NCBI GenBank assembly: GCA_022559845.1
Contig: CM040125.1
Coordinates: forward strand, 293,494,200-293,558,199
From: Amorphophallus konjac
Lineage: Eukaryota; Streptophyta; Magnoliopsida; Alismatales; Araceae
Length of the DNA stretch: 64,000 bases
Direction of reading: 5' to 3'
Shown: piece by piece, positions 24,401 through 35,520 of the stretch
How the letters are laid out: every line of letters begins with the position of its first letter
Numbering within the stretch: the stretch's first letter is position 1
Position numbers and translations under genes: made by a program
Notes under the pieces: model-generated
The model's database searches: none
Seen by the model: the letters and a program-made list of their open reading frames with translations, nothing else
What the model was told of the DNA's origin: nothing

Positions 24401-26112
24401 GCGAGCGGTTTGAGCTCTTCACTGATCACCAGAGTTTGAGGTATGTGTTCACGCAGAAGGACCTTAACCTCAGGCAGAGAAGATGGATGGAGTACATGAA
24501 GGATTATGACGTTACTCTGTCTTATCAGCCTGGCAGGATGAATGTCGTGGCTGATGCTCTGAGTAGAAGAGTGACGATCAGTCAGATGTTGTTGAGGAAG
24601 TGGAAGCTTTGGGAGCAGGTCCCGGCCATGACTTTTAGGCTCAAGGTCCCGCAGGACCAGGGTTCGGCTGTCCTTGCGAGTCTGACTGTCACGCCCGCGG
24701 TGCGTCGACAGGTGACTGAGGCCCAGCGAGCGGACCCCGAGCTACCCCGTATTTTGTCGATGGCCGAGGTGGAGTTTGGCGAGGATGGAGCTGTGAGGTT
24801 CAGAGGTAGATTGTATGTGCCAGCCGAGGGGCAGGTACGGCGTACGGTTTTACGTGAGGCTCATGGGAGTCGGTATGCCGTGCACCCCGGATCGGCTAAG
24901 ATGTACCAGAACCTGAAGAGGCAGTTTTGGTGGCCTGGCATGAAGAGAGATGTAGCGGAATTTGTGGCCAGGTGTTTGACCTGTCAGTAGGTGAAGGCTG
25001 AGCACCAGCGACCAGGAGGCACACTTCAGCCCTTGGATGTTCCTGCTTGGAAGTGGGACCATGTGACCACTGATTTTGTGGTTGGACTACCGAGGACGTC
25101 CAGTGGGGAGGATAGTATCTGGTTGCTAGTGGATAGACTGACGAAGACGGCGTGATTGCTGCCGGTCAAAGTCAGTTGGAGCGTGCAGCGTTTGGCTCGG
25201 TTGTATGTGGAGCGGATCGTCCCGTTGCATGGAGTTCCTATCTCTATCGTGTCCGATCGTGACCCCCGTTTCACTTCTGGATTCTGGAGGAGCTTCCAGA
25301 AGGCTCTAGGCACTGAGTTGGCATTCAGCTCGGCCTATCATCCTCAGTCGGACGGTCAGTCTGAGCGGACCATTCAGACTTTGGAGGACATGTTGCGAGC
25401 GTGTTGCTTGGAGTGGCAGGGGAGTTGGACCCACCATCTGCCATTAGTGGAGTTTGCCTATAACAACAGCTATCATTCGAGCATCGGTATGGCTCCTTAT
25501 GAGACGTTGTATGGGCGACCTTGCCGAACTCCGCTTGATTGGTTCGAGGTGGGCGGGCGTGCTTTGACTGGGCTAGAGTTGGTGCAGCAGTGTGTTGAGG
25601 TGGTGCATCTCGTTCGGCAGAAGATGTTGGCAGCTCAGAGCCGGCAGAAGAGTTATGCCGATCGGAGGAGGCGACCCCTCAGCTTTGCTGTGGGATATCG
25701 AGTTTTCTTGAGAGTGTCTCCCATGAAGGGCGTGATGCGCTTCGGTAGGCGTGGGAAGCTGAGTCCCCGCTACATTGGTCCCTTTCCCATCGTTGAGCGC
25801 GTTGGGGAAGTTGCTTATCGGTTGCAGCTACCTCCGGAGCTTTCCGCCGTGCATGATGTGTTCCACGTGTCGATGCTTCGGAAGTATATGCCCGATGACT
25901 CTCATGTTCTCGAGGATGCCGTTTGGCCTGATGTGACCCCAGATCTGTCCCTTCCGGAGTTTCCTGTTCGCATTGAGGATCGGCGAGAGCAGCGCCTGCG
26001 GAACAAGGTTATTCCTCTGGTTAAGGTGGTCTGGCAGCGTCATTCTGGCGGCGAGGCATCTTGGGAGCGCGAGGATGAGATGCGGGAGTCGTATCCTTAT
26101 TTGTTTGTGTGA
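21406..26112 (+). pseudogene. Element C gag-pol polyprotein with three in-frame stops
   Basis: This is one reading frame of 1569 codons; I take ATG 21406 (MAPRRRTRAQ) as start because upstream codons lie in the LTR/PBS. Gag: YFGGQSDPEVAREWLDDV and RYAPHIMADEEV. Zinc knuckle [14 protein letters not shown] at 22516-22557, preceded by a variant [13 protein letters not shown]. Protease [12 protein letters not shown] (about 22785). [19 protein letters not shown] and FVDDILVYS (about 23780-23817). RNase [11 protein letters not shown] (about 24235). Integrase finger and DDE core; catalytic Glu in DGQSERTI is present. C-terminal VHDVFHVSMLRKYMP and a chromodomain-like tail. Stops: TAG 22366-22368, TAG 24988-24990, TGA 25153-25155. 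All three keep the same frame and each could arise by a single C-to-T change, so decay is by point mutation only. Confidence 0.94.
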
Positions 26113-26167
26113 GTCTTTCCCCCGTCCTTGTGCCTTGTCCTTGAATTTCGAGGACGAAATTCGTTTA

Positions 26168-26179
26168 AGGGGGGAGGGC
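26168..26179 (+). other. Polypurine tract of element C
   Basis: AAGGGGGGAGGG plus one base precedes the 3' LTR start at 26180. Confidence 0.85.
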
Positions 26180-28592
26180 TGTAATGTCCCGGATCTTTCG
26201 GATCCTTCGTTATGGGTCCCGGATCTGGTTTGTCAGGGTGTTCGACCCTGTTGTGTCCAAAATTTCATTTCGGACATCTTTCGTGTTCGGATCGGCGCGA
26301 TCCGGAGTCGTTTCGGAGGCCCGGAGTGTGTCCGCGGCTTTTCCGTGCTCGTTTTCCGATTTCCGCGTACGGGTTTCGGCGAATCCTTCGGAACCCTGTA
26401 GCGGGTGAACTGGGTCGTTCACCAGCCCGCGAGTGGTACCGTTGCGATCAGCGCGTCGAGACGGTCGAGGAGGCGTATTTTTCTATTTTTCGGGATTTTT
26501 TCGATTTTCGGATTTTATATATATATCAATTCTTTTTCTTTTCCTTTTACCTTTTTCTTTTCTTCTTCTTCCTCCTTCCTTCAACCGTGAGAGCTCCCCC
26601 TCCCCCGCGGCCGATCTTCTCCTCCCCGAGCGACCGAGATGCGGCCCCCCTCACTCCGGCAACGGCGTGGCAGCGGCGGCGGCGGCAAGGCGGTCCCGGT
26701 GGCGTGCTTTTCGCGGCGAGAGGCGGGGCGTTCGTGGGAGTAAAAGCTTCATCCTTGATTTCGGCGGTGATTCGGTGGATTTCGCGCTTCCTTGAGGTAG
26801 GGGGACGAATCCTTACCCTCTTTCTAGCATTCCCCGTGATTTCTAGGCCGTGGATAGGCCGAGAGGGGCTAGATTCATGCCGGGAGGGTTATTTCCATGT
26901 TTGGGGTTTGAGCGCCGGATCCGTCGATTCGTGAGGTTTTTGATCGGTTTGGGGGTCCTAGATGCATGCTAGGGTGCTGTGGGGTGATTCCCCATTGTTT
27001 TCCCTTCACCAGGAGTGGTGAATGGGCGTGGATCTACGTTTTTGGGCGTGTTTCATGAAACCGGGCTCGGCCCGTTGTCGCGCTATAGTCCAGTGGCGCG
27101 TTCTTGATGAACGCGCTGTGTCGTCCGAGCGTGTCCGTCGGAGAAGACGAACAGTAAGGCGGTGGGGAACGCGCCTGGTTCGGGTAGCGCGATGTCCAGA
27201 TCGCGCTACCCAAAACTAGCGCGTTCAGGTGTGAACGCGCTGGCTTTGGGCAGCGCGACATGGAAGATCGCGCTAGCCAAAGCTAGCGCGTTCTTCGGTG
27301 TCGCGCTAGGGATACCTAGCGCGACCATCCCCTCCCCCGAACCGTGTTTTGCGGGTAGCGTGACCTCCGGTTGGGTGAGTTGCGGACCCGGTTGTGGCGT
27401 GTGGCCCTAGGGATGCCGTGGGCACCCAGTGAGAGCCACAGGGGCGCCCGGGGTTCCCCGGAGAGTCAGTTACCTCGGTAGGGGTGCCGCGTGACTTGAG
27501 GGACGGTTGGACCTCATGCGTGTCCCCGGCATCTATGCCTATCGTATGATCATCGTGAGTCTGTGCTAGTGTTGGTCGGTGGTTTCCGTGGATTAGTCCT
27601 TACTTCCAGTGACCTATCCACTAGTCGTAGCTTTCTGCGCACGCGTGTGCGGACCCACCTGGGAGTGGTGGAGAGCGAGACCCAGTGTGACGCTGTTTTT
27701 AGGCTGGTTACCGTAGGGCCCCTTGCCTTTGCCACCAGAGTCCGGTGGGGGGGGAAACCAGCTAGAGGACCCGACCTAGAGCAGATGGTCTGTGTGTGCA
27801 CACGTAGTTGGGGGCTTAGGGCACGCACTGACGAGTGCGACCCCAGCTAGTCCTTGTTGTGCTACTTGTTGCGTGTCTGAGTCTCACGCCCGGGGCGTTG
27901 TAGCTAGACACTTGTGACGCGGTGTAAGACGTCAGGGGACGCATCCGGTCGTTCTTCTTGTGGATGGTGCTCCTGTTCACTGGCAGGCGTGGACTCGTGT
28001 TTTGTTGGACCGAGGTTCCGTACTACGGTACCGTTAGAGTAGATGACTTTTCCGTTTATTTACTTTAGCTTGTCGGTTCTACCGTACTCTCGGTTGGTAG
28101 GATTGTCTTCTTCTTCCTCGTTTTCCGCGCGAGGTGGGGATTCGCGGGATCCCTACTGTGCCAATGAGATGAGGCTCACCCCTGCTCTTCAGGTGAGGCG
28201 GGGTCGACGGGAGGCGCGGCCGAGTTTCAGCGTGGGTCTTTCAGCCAGGGTTAGTTGCCAGTCCGCCAGAGCCGGGGGATGCCCCGCGTAGTTGTACTCC
28301 GGGGGATGCCCCGTGTTGTTGTACGCCGGGGGATGCCCCGTGTAGTTGTACTTTTTCCTGTTGACTGTACTTTCTTTGGACATGAGACACTGTGGACCTT
28401 GTAGCAGTTTGATTTATTTATTATTATGTGCATTTCCTTTGATTGTTGTGCTATCTCTGTGGACGTTGCAGCTTCTCTTATACCCCACACCACTCCTTTC
28501 TACCCTTCCGAGTCTTCGGGCTCGTGGGTTGGCGGGCCGAGATTCGAGACGCGCCAGTTCCTTTCCGGTACTCGGATCCTCGGGTCGTCACA
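26180..28592 (+). repeat. 3' LTR of element C (2413 bp)
   Basis: Nearly identical to the 5' LTR with scattered single-base differences (for example in the pyrimidine leader and near 27115). The hairpin array is conserved at 27096-27324, and one stem (GCGCGTTC / GAACGCGC) is longer here than in the 5' copy. Confidence 0.92.
27096..27324. repeat. Hairpin array in the 3' LTR of C
   Basis: Second copy of the five-stem array at 19759-19986, with all stems preserved. Confidence 0.85.
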
Positions 28593-31340
28593 GCTCCCCT
28601 TTTCAAGACTTTTCTAGCTCAGATTGGGAAGAAGCCTATTCAGATTTACTTGATACATATGAAAGAATAAGAAGGGAAAATAAAAGTTTGAAGAAGAAGG
28701 TTAATCAGTTCAATAATGACAGCAACTCAATTGCCAACAAAACTGAACTAGAATTGGAGATCACCACCTTGCAAAATAAACTGAATCAACGCGAGATAGA
28801 TGAAGAAAACGTCAAAGGGCTATTAGAAGAAAATGAAGTACTGAAAAACACAATTGACGAGTTAAAATTAAAGACTCAAGAATATGAACAGGAAACTAAG
28901 CTAACTCAAGAAAGAAACAACTCACTCAAGGAAGAAAATAGTCAACTTCTGAAAGAAATAGAAAGAATCCAAAGTGAACTGAAAAACAAACAGGAAACAT
29001 TGGAAAAAATTGACTAACGGTCAAGAAAACTTGAACGCTGTGTTGGGAATAAAAGTAAATTTTCAGAAAGAGGGGTTAGGGTACAACCCAACGGCTAAAA
29101 AGGAATTCCAAATAAAAACTTTAAATAAAATAGCTGACTCTAAAGGAAAAGGCCCCTTGATAAACTTATATCAAAACAAACAAAAGGATATAGCTGAAAG
29201 CTCCTCTAAACAGATTAATGTCACCTTGGAAGAGAGGAATTCTAAAGGGAAAATGGATAATCCACATCAGTTTAAAAACAACAGTCATATCAGACGAGAA
29301 GTTCAAATTCACAGAAGTAACCAGACAAACAAAGCATTAAATCATGTTAATAAACACAAACCTGTAAAACAAGGTGTCTGGAAACAAGCTGGTCGACAAC
29401 AGACCCCTCCTCTGTCGACCAGAGGCTCAACCAGAACAGATACTGGTATCTGGAGAAACTATGGTCGACCACAGACTTACCAGATGTCGACCATGACCAG
29501 ACACGCAAACAGAACCCACAAACTTTCTCAGCTGAAACAGAATGGAAATTGGAACTTAAGAGAGTGGACTCAGAATAGACACAACCTGAACAAGTTCAGA
29601 AATGAAAAGACAAACTGTTCTAACAAAATTTGGGTTCCCAAGGTGTTGTTACAGCAGTTTCAAGATTTCACAAGCTATCTTGGACCCGGGTACCATTTGG
29701 GTTCAAAAGTTTCTGTGTAATTTGTGATGCAGGAATGTCTGGCAGCCAAAAAAGACTTGTTAGTGCTAGGAATTGAACCCTGGACCTCAAATTTGGGATG
29801 TGCTACTTAACCACTAGGCCATGTTACTTCCTTAAGTAATAAATACATCAATAAATATAGGGATAAATATTTTGACTTATAACGTCAGAAATCTTTATTC
29901 ATTTTATACTCAGGGTGCTACACTAAGTTTAACGGGTTAGATGAGTCTCCAATATATTAAATGATATTTTAACAGACAATTACTGTCATATGAATAGTAA
30001 AAGTGAATAGTGTTACGTTTTATTTTAAAGGAATTTTATGAAAATAATTATATAAAAAAATAGATGAAAATGAAAAATATATATCCCTCAAATTTCACAT
30101 CAAGACCCCTCCAAATAAAAAAAAATAAAAATCCTCAAAGATCATTACTCTTAACTTAACATAAAAACATAACTGTTTACGGTTTCCACAGGTACTCAGT
30201 TTAACATGTTTCACTATACTAAGTACTAAGTGATAGTTTAACAAGTTGAATACTCCCATATAACTACTGATTATCTGACAAGTTTAATGTCATGGCATCT
30301 AACAGTTACTTAACAAGTTAATGCATTTAAATAATAGAAAATTAAAGTAAGATATGGGTTGCTTGAAATCCTACTGCAGATTATGATAATAGTTATTATA
30401 GAATGTATACCATGCAAGGTTTAATACTGATTGATGCTAGAACGTCGCATGGAGATAGACTAACTAAGAACTTATATCCTGTTATGCCTTAATTAACTAT
30501 GGGTTTTGTTAAAAATTGAGAAGACCTACTAACACATATTAATTATAGCTAATTCCTACTAATTATTTCTAATATATGTTAATCCTTTCACTAATCTTTT
30601 TCGATTTAAGTGAGTACAGGCTATTTACTAGGCTGACATATGCTATGCAATAATAAATCGCATGGAGATGCACTGCTTAGACACTAATTAACTAGTAGTT
30701 TAGTTAAAATTGAGAACACCTACCTGTTTGGATGGTAATTAGCGAAGGAAGAAGCTTCCCCAGCAACCTCCTCTCCTCCTAGTACGCAGCACAGAACCTC
30801 CCAGCCTAGGCTCGTATCTCGAAGCTCTAACTAACACAATGGGAGAGCTAGGCCTAGATTTAATCCCCTCTACTAGACAGGCTTAGGGGGGCAAGATCCG
30901 AAATTTCAGGATCTGGGATATGAGATAGTGACATGTGTTGGGGATAATGGAGGATAAGTGGCTTGGGAAATTTTGAATTTTCCCCCTTTTTCTTGGTGTC
31001 TAAGATGGCCACGTCGCCCCCTTAAATTGGGTTAAATTGAGACTTGGCAAAAGAATGTTGATGGGGTGTGTCCTAGTCTTTGGGTTGAAGGCAAGACACT
31101 TAACCACTACACTAGGAGGTCATTTTGTTGAGTGGATTCCCTTTACATTTGATAACCCTGAGTTCCTATTTCTTTCATAAGTTTAATATATCATAAACTT
31201 AATCATAAATGTTATTATTATTATTATTATTTTATCATAAACATTATTGTTATTATTAGTATTTGAAAATATTATTTGTTTAATGTCTTTATTTATTTAT
31301 TTATTTATTTATTTATTTTGTACACGGGTGCTACAGCATA

Positions 31341-32366
31341 CGTCTAGGGGAAAACTCATAGCTGTGTCGCTAGCGTAGCTCACGAAATACACCCAGACAA
31401 AACTCCACACACTCTACTCACAATGTTAGCAATGGTCTCTAATCATAGAGATGCTAGAAAAGTTCTTCCTAACGCTTTATGGATGCTCAAATCTCTACAC
31501 CCACAGGAGGGGTAATCGTGAGGAAAAAGATGTCTGCCCCCCATTCAAAAAAAAGAGAGAAAAATGATGGGTGGAATGCGGATCTAGGAAGCCGAGAATC
31601 TCCATTGAAACAAACGAGAAAACTCGTGCAAAAATGGTAAAGTAAACTCCATAATAAAATTACAATAAGGATGAATCCTAGTGGTCGGGAATCTCCATTA
31701 AGACACATGAGGAGACTCGCATCCAACGGTGAAGTCCATAATAAAATTACTATAAGGGATGAATCCTAGTAGCTAGGAATCCTCATTGAGACACATGAGG
31801 AGACTCACGTCAAACGGTGAAGTCCGTAATAAAATTACTATAAGGGATGAATCCTAGTGAGTCGGGAATCCCCATTGAGACACATGAGGAGACTCACGTC
31901 GAACGGTGAAATTTGAAATTAATAATAAGCGAAGGGGGGTTGTGCGAAGCTACCGAAAATCGAGAACCCCAACTGTATGTGTAGATGCTAGGGTAGTACT
32001 CTAGTGTTACTTAGAACATCTACGTATCCCTATGTCTAGAACTCGCTGCTCGCATATTTGCACTACCACACCACAGAGAAGTAGTGTCTTACCCTACGCA
32101 CATATTCTATATGGTGTCCTCTCTGTGCATGCACGTCTCCCTTAGTTGTGCTTCATGAGCCGCACTCTGTCCATGAATCACGGGCACCGTCCTTATCCTA
32201 ACTCTGATATAGGGAAGCTATTCTATACATATCTAGCTTATGCTTGCTGTTGAATTTCTGCATGTTTACATGAATAAAAAGACGCACATAACATTTTCAA
32301 ATAGGCTACACCCGCAGGCCCCGCTCACTCGTCCCTCATGCACGTCACCTACGGGTGGGGGACATT
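31341..32366 (+). mobile_element. Element Y: SIRE-like 3' noncoding region, right piece
   Basis: This continues the sequence cut at 8886. From 31565 to 31915 it holds four imperfect tandem units of about 87 bp with the core GGGAATCTCCATTGAGACA, then CATGAGGAGACTC and GGTGAAGTCC; the same unit occurs in X (5860-6030) and E (41400-41660). No coding capacity is visible. It ends at a purine-rich CGGGTGGGGGACAT before TGTTGACACAC, which may be the Y polypurine tract and LTR start. Confidence 0.6.
31565..31915. repeat. Four ~87-bp tandem units in element Y
   Basis: Units begin near 31565, 31672, 31758 and 31845. Each carries GATGAATCCTAGT, then GGGAATC, CATTGAGACA, ATGAGGAGACTC and GGTGAA. Unit one is most diverged. 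Confidence 0.75.
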
Positions 32367-34159
32367 TGTTGACACACTAAAAATAATAACAAATAAAAAT
32401 AAAAAAATAATATATATAATAACAATCATGCTAAAATATCTTATTTCTGTCATTTCTTATTTTTTAAGAATAAAGAGGAAGAAAGGAAGAAGAAAAGGAC
32501 AAAGAGGGGCTGAAGTCAACAAACGGGCTAAAAGAAGCCTAATGGGCCTAAAGGAGTTGAAGAGGGCCAGTGCAAACACACTTGATCCGGCGGCCAAATG
32601 GGATCCGACGGCCAGAAGCGGGGCGCGCCTTGTGCCGCCGTATCACCCCCTCCGCCTTCAGCCGCCGTATCAAAGAGGCCTCCCATATTCTATAAAACCC
32701 ACGCTTCGAAGTCTTGGGGAACAAGTCAGAGAAGGGGAGAAAAAAGAGAAGCCATCAGGAGAGAAGAAAAAGCAGAGAATAGAGAGGGGAGAGCTAGCAG
32801 ACGACATCCAGAAGAGCAGGGAGAGTGAAAGAAAGGAGAGGATCATCCACGGAAGGAAAAGAAAGGGAGTGAAGTTCCCTTTGCTGTGAAGGTGGGTCTC
32901 CCATCATGTAAAGGCCCTGGTGGGCTACAGTCATCCCCTCCCCCGTTCTTGTATTCCTCTGTGCTGTTTCTTTCCAGTCTACGTTTGGCATGTAAGGCAT
33001 CACGAAAGTCACTGAATAAATGAGAATCTGTCTATTGATTGTTGTCTCATTTATATTTCTCTCTTCCCCATCCCTCTGTTCCTGTGTTCATATGGCGTCC
33101 AGGGCATGCTTCTCGGCCAAATAAGTTGCCCCACGGGACTATATATATGTTGGGTGTGTTTCCTCAATATGTTCTCATGATCGAAACCCCACGGAAGGCC
33201 AGTGTTTCATCATGTCTGCTAGACGTGATCCCTGCCATTCATCCCCCATATGGCATTTCTTCATTCACCGACCTTCGATACGGTGGCCAAACCACTGTAG
33301 CTACAGTGCTCCAGCAGTTCGGTGGCCTCCCTTGGCCGCCGTTTTGCCCTCACACACCCTTCCCCTCAGTACTCATGCCGCCGAGTGGCCCCCCTTTGGC
33401 TGCCATCTCATTCTCACATTCCCTTTGTTTTTAGCCGCCGAGTGGCACCCCCCGCCACCAGATCGAGCCTCTCAGCCGCCGTATCGCTTTGAAACCAAAC
33501 CCCCTCGCCGCCGTGTATATATGCCGCCGTGTAACCCCGCTTTGGCTAGCCGCCGTGTCACATGAACTACCTCTGCCGCTGGTATATTAGATTACCTCCC
33601 GCATCTATATGTGCACATGCATAAATAAGCCAATAAAATTCCCAAACCAACCCAGCCGCTGTACCACCTAAATATGCCGGCCCACTCACTATATACATAT
33701 ATTTAAATAATCAATGCATGCATATAGCATAAATCTGTGCATAAAACCCACACCCCATTATACATGTGCTGCCAGGTCACGTAAAACCCACTATGCATAT
33801 GCCGGCACCTTTCTCCATATCATTTCTTCTCCATTATATTGGCCCCCATTTCACTCCACTGTGCATATGAATAAATGTATATGTGTGCTAGATTATTCAA
33901 ATCCATGCCCCAAATTCATATATGCATGTCGCCGTATCAGCTCTTTGCCCCAGCGGTCGTGTCATCTTGGCATGTTTACCAACTCTGCCTTTTATTTTCC
34001 TCAGCTGCCAGATCAAGTGGCCATTACCCCTCTTGGCTACCATATTCACTTCAAGCCCATTGCCGGCCATAGGAAATGCAGAGGAGCTATATTAATGAGG
34101 TTTATATCCCTACATTACGCTTTATTTTACCAATTTTTCGATTACCCCATTGTGTCGCG
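32367..34159 (+). repeat. Putative LTR-like region of element Y with TATA box, end not found
   Basis: TGTTGACACAC at 32367 follows a purine tract and could open a copia-type LTR. TATAAAA at 32691-32697 is followed by a purine-rich leader (AGAGAAGGGGAGAAAAAAG) as in LTR promoters. Many copies of GCCGCCGTAT/GCCGCCGTGT occur at 32620-32670 and 33340-33560. I cannot find a matching CCAACA end, so the limits are uncertain. ORFs here (up to 183 codons) lack family motifs. Confidence 0.4.
32691..32697 (+). promoter_or_regulatory. Candidate TATA box
   Basis: TATAAAA in a C-rich context with a purine-rich tract 30-130 bp downstream; consistent with an LTR promoter but unsupported by a matched partner LTR. 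Confidence 0.35.
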
Positions 34160-35515
34160 GTGATCCGCCGTCTACTATGGCGTGCTTTCCGATGACTCCC
34201 TTAGGGAAAAAGTGAATAAAATGTCTTAAGGGCGAACAATGTCTCGCTCCTTCTCTGTCCTTTTGGCTCTCGGGCTTTGATATGCCCACTTGTTACAAAT
34301 CCCGTCTCGACTCTTCGTGGACGGGTTTCTCATACATCTCTTGGCATATCCCGAGATAAGGGGAGATGTTGTCGAAATTAATTCAAGGGGTCATTTTATA
34401 ATATCGTCTCGTACTTTTCAACTATCCCGTCGAGCCACGGGGATCCGCCGTCTACTATAGCATGCTCTCCGATGGCCTCATTAGAGGAATAATGAATAGA
34501 TCGCCTCAACGACGAATAGTGTTATATTGTTTCTCGGCCCTTGGGCTCTCGGGCTTCGGTATGCCCATGTATTACGGACTCCGTCTCGGCTCTCCGTGGA
34601 CGGGCTTCCTATACATCCCGTGGCATATTCAGAGATAAGGGGAGATGCTGTCAGAATTAAACTGGGAGGTTGTGTTATCTCATACCTTCCCGAGTACTCT
34701 AATCATCCACTAAGTAAAGGGGCTTCGTAATATATTATAGCGTGAGCTCCAATGATATTGACGGGGAAATAAAGCATTAACCGCTTCAAAGGTGAATAGT
34801 GCCCCGAGCTTTTTACGTCTCTCGGTCCACGGCTGTGCTGGCTCTCCTTGGAGCTTTCGTGTACATGCCGTGGTGCCAAAATGGGGCAAGAGTGATCGGC
34901 AAAACGTTAATTACCCATCACTGGGTCTGGGCTATCATTTTGATATGCTCGTTTGTTTCGGAACTTGTCTCAACCCTTTGTGGGCGGGTCTCCTATATCT
35001 CTCCCTGACATATTCTGGGGCAGGGGGAAATGCTGTCGAAATTTTTTTAGGAGTCGATGATTTAGTTCCGTATCGTGTGTTTTGGTTTCCTTTCCTAGTT
35101 TTCATCCTTTATGGTGTTGGCAGCCTCACAGTTACCTATATTGAATTATGAGAGCAAAAGCGTCCTAAAGGGAATAAATGAATGAACAAGTGCCATCTCC
35201 CAACATACATCGTCCCGGTGACATACGAACCCGTCAGAGCATAGCCATGCTGGTTTACATGAACCCAAATGTATGTTCTGTAATAATAAGGGCGGTTCAA
35301 CAAATAAAATGGCAAGTACTGAACGACAACCCTGCGAGTGATATGGATTACTTAGGGGGCTAGCCCTCGAGTTCCCCACTCACCATAGGGTACGAGAATG
35401 CTGGCTAAGCATGACCGTCTTTCGGGACCATCCCAACTCTTCATGGATGAGTCTCGTTTAACCTCCCCGATAATCTTCACGACTGGGGAGGTGCTGCTGA
35501 AATTTTCTTTGAGTT
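34160..35515. repeat. Imperfect tandem repeats of about 290-300 bp
   Basis: At least three good units and two partial ones. Landmarks recurring in order: GATCCGCCGTCTACTATRGC, ATGxCTCTCCGATG, CTCGGGCTTYGRTATGCCCA, CGTGGACGGGYTTCCTATAC, TGGCATATYC, GAGATAAGGGGAGATG, and TGTCGAAATTAA or variants (about 34365, 34645, 35030, 35490). No coding capacity. Element E interrupts this region at 35520. Confidence 0.65.
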
Positions 35516-35520
35516 TGTTG
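35516..35520. repeat. Target-site duplication of element E, left copy (TGTTG)
   Basis: TGTTG precedes the 5' LTR and recurs at 45577-45581 directly after the 3' LTR. It equals the first five bases of the LTR itself, so boundary calls could slide, but LTR length agreement (3082 and 3079) supports this choice. Confidence 0.85.

Larger units (their letters stand above)
18842..28592 (+). mobile_element. Element C: Ty3/gypsy LTR retrotransposon nested in the B LTR
   Basis: This 9751-bp element has LTRs 18842-21253 and 26180-28592, PBS 21256-21267, a gag-pol frame 21406-26112 and polypurine tract 26168-26179. It interrupts the right LTR of B at a site that is intact in the left LTR, so it inserted after B. 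GC content and sequence differ clearly from A, B and D, so it is another family; the LTR of F is a relative. The gag-pol frame is uninterrupted except for three stop codons. Clade is inferred as a chromovirus of the Tekay/Del type from the tail VKVVWQRH...ASWEREDEM...YPYLF. Confidence 0.93.
18803..29720 (+). pseudogene. Copia-type gag fragment in the right LTR of B, split by element C
   Basis: The exon-like start 18803-18841 (MAKGDSNDLEVTS) is separated from the remainder (28598-29720) by insertion of C. The second frame, 29010-29720, is open for 236 codons because this copy lacks the C-run frameshift of the left copy. It includes VLGIKVNFQKEGLGYNP and NKIWVPK. The A-run frame change near 29006-29016 is shared with the left copy, so it predates the last transposition of B. 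See the left copy (10077-11237) for family reasoning. Confidence 0.72.
8887..31335 (-). mobile_element. Element B: Ty3/gypsy LTR retrotransposon, minus strand, with C nested inside
   Basis: The full element runs from TGTCACGTCC to GGTGCTACA and is flanked by GCATA on both sides. On the minus strand the order is: 5' LTR (31335 to 17621, split by element C), PBS 17611-17599, gag-pol 17362-12985, polypurine tract 12866-12856, 3' LTR 12855-8887. Without C and its target duplication the right LTR is about 3959 bp against 3969 bp for the left one. The LTRs look highly similar by eye, so the insertion is not ancient. Four breaks in the coding region make it non-autonomous. Lineage: Tekay/Del-like chromovirus, inferred from gag and pol motifs shared with A and D. 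Confidence 0.9.
17621..31335 (-). repeat. Right (5') LTR of element B, split by element C
   Basis: The two pieces are 17621-18841 and 28593-31335. They match the left LTR base for base apart from scattered substitutions and small indels. The split falls inside the captured gag fragment (GDSNDLEVTS | PFQDF). Piece two carries the rest of the gag fragment, both tRNA-like segments (about 29720-29825 and 31070-31125) and the simple repeats at 31212-31318. Confidence 0.88.

Noticed and set aside
28346..29017. 223-codon ORF joining the C LTR to the gag fragment of B
   Set aside because: It reads across the element C/B junction by chance; only the second half is gag-derived.
32338..32889. 183-codon ORF near the TATA box
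   Set aside because: Low-complexity Lys/Arg/Glu composition in a purine-rich leader, with no recognisable domain.
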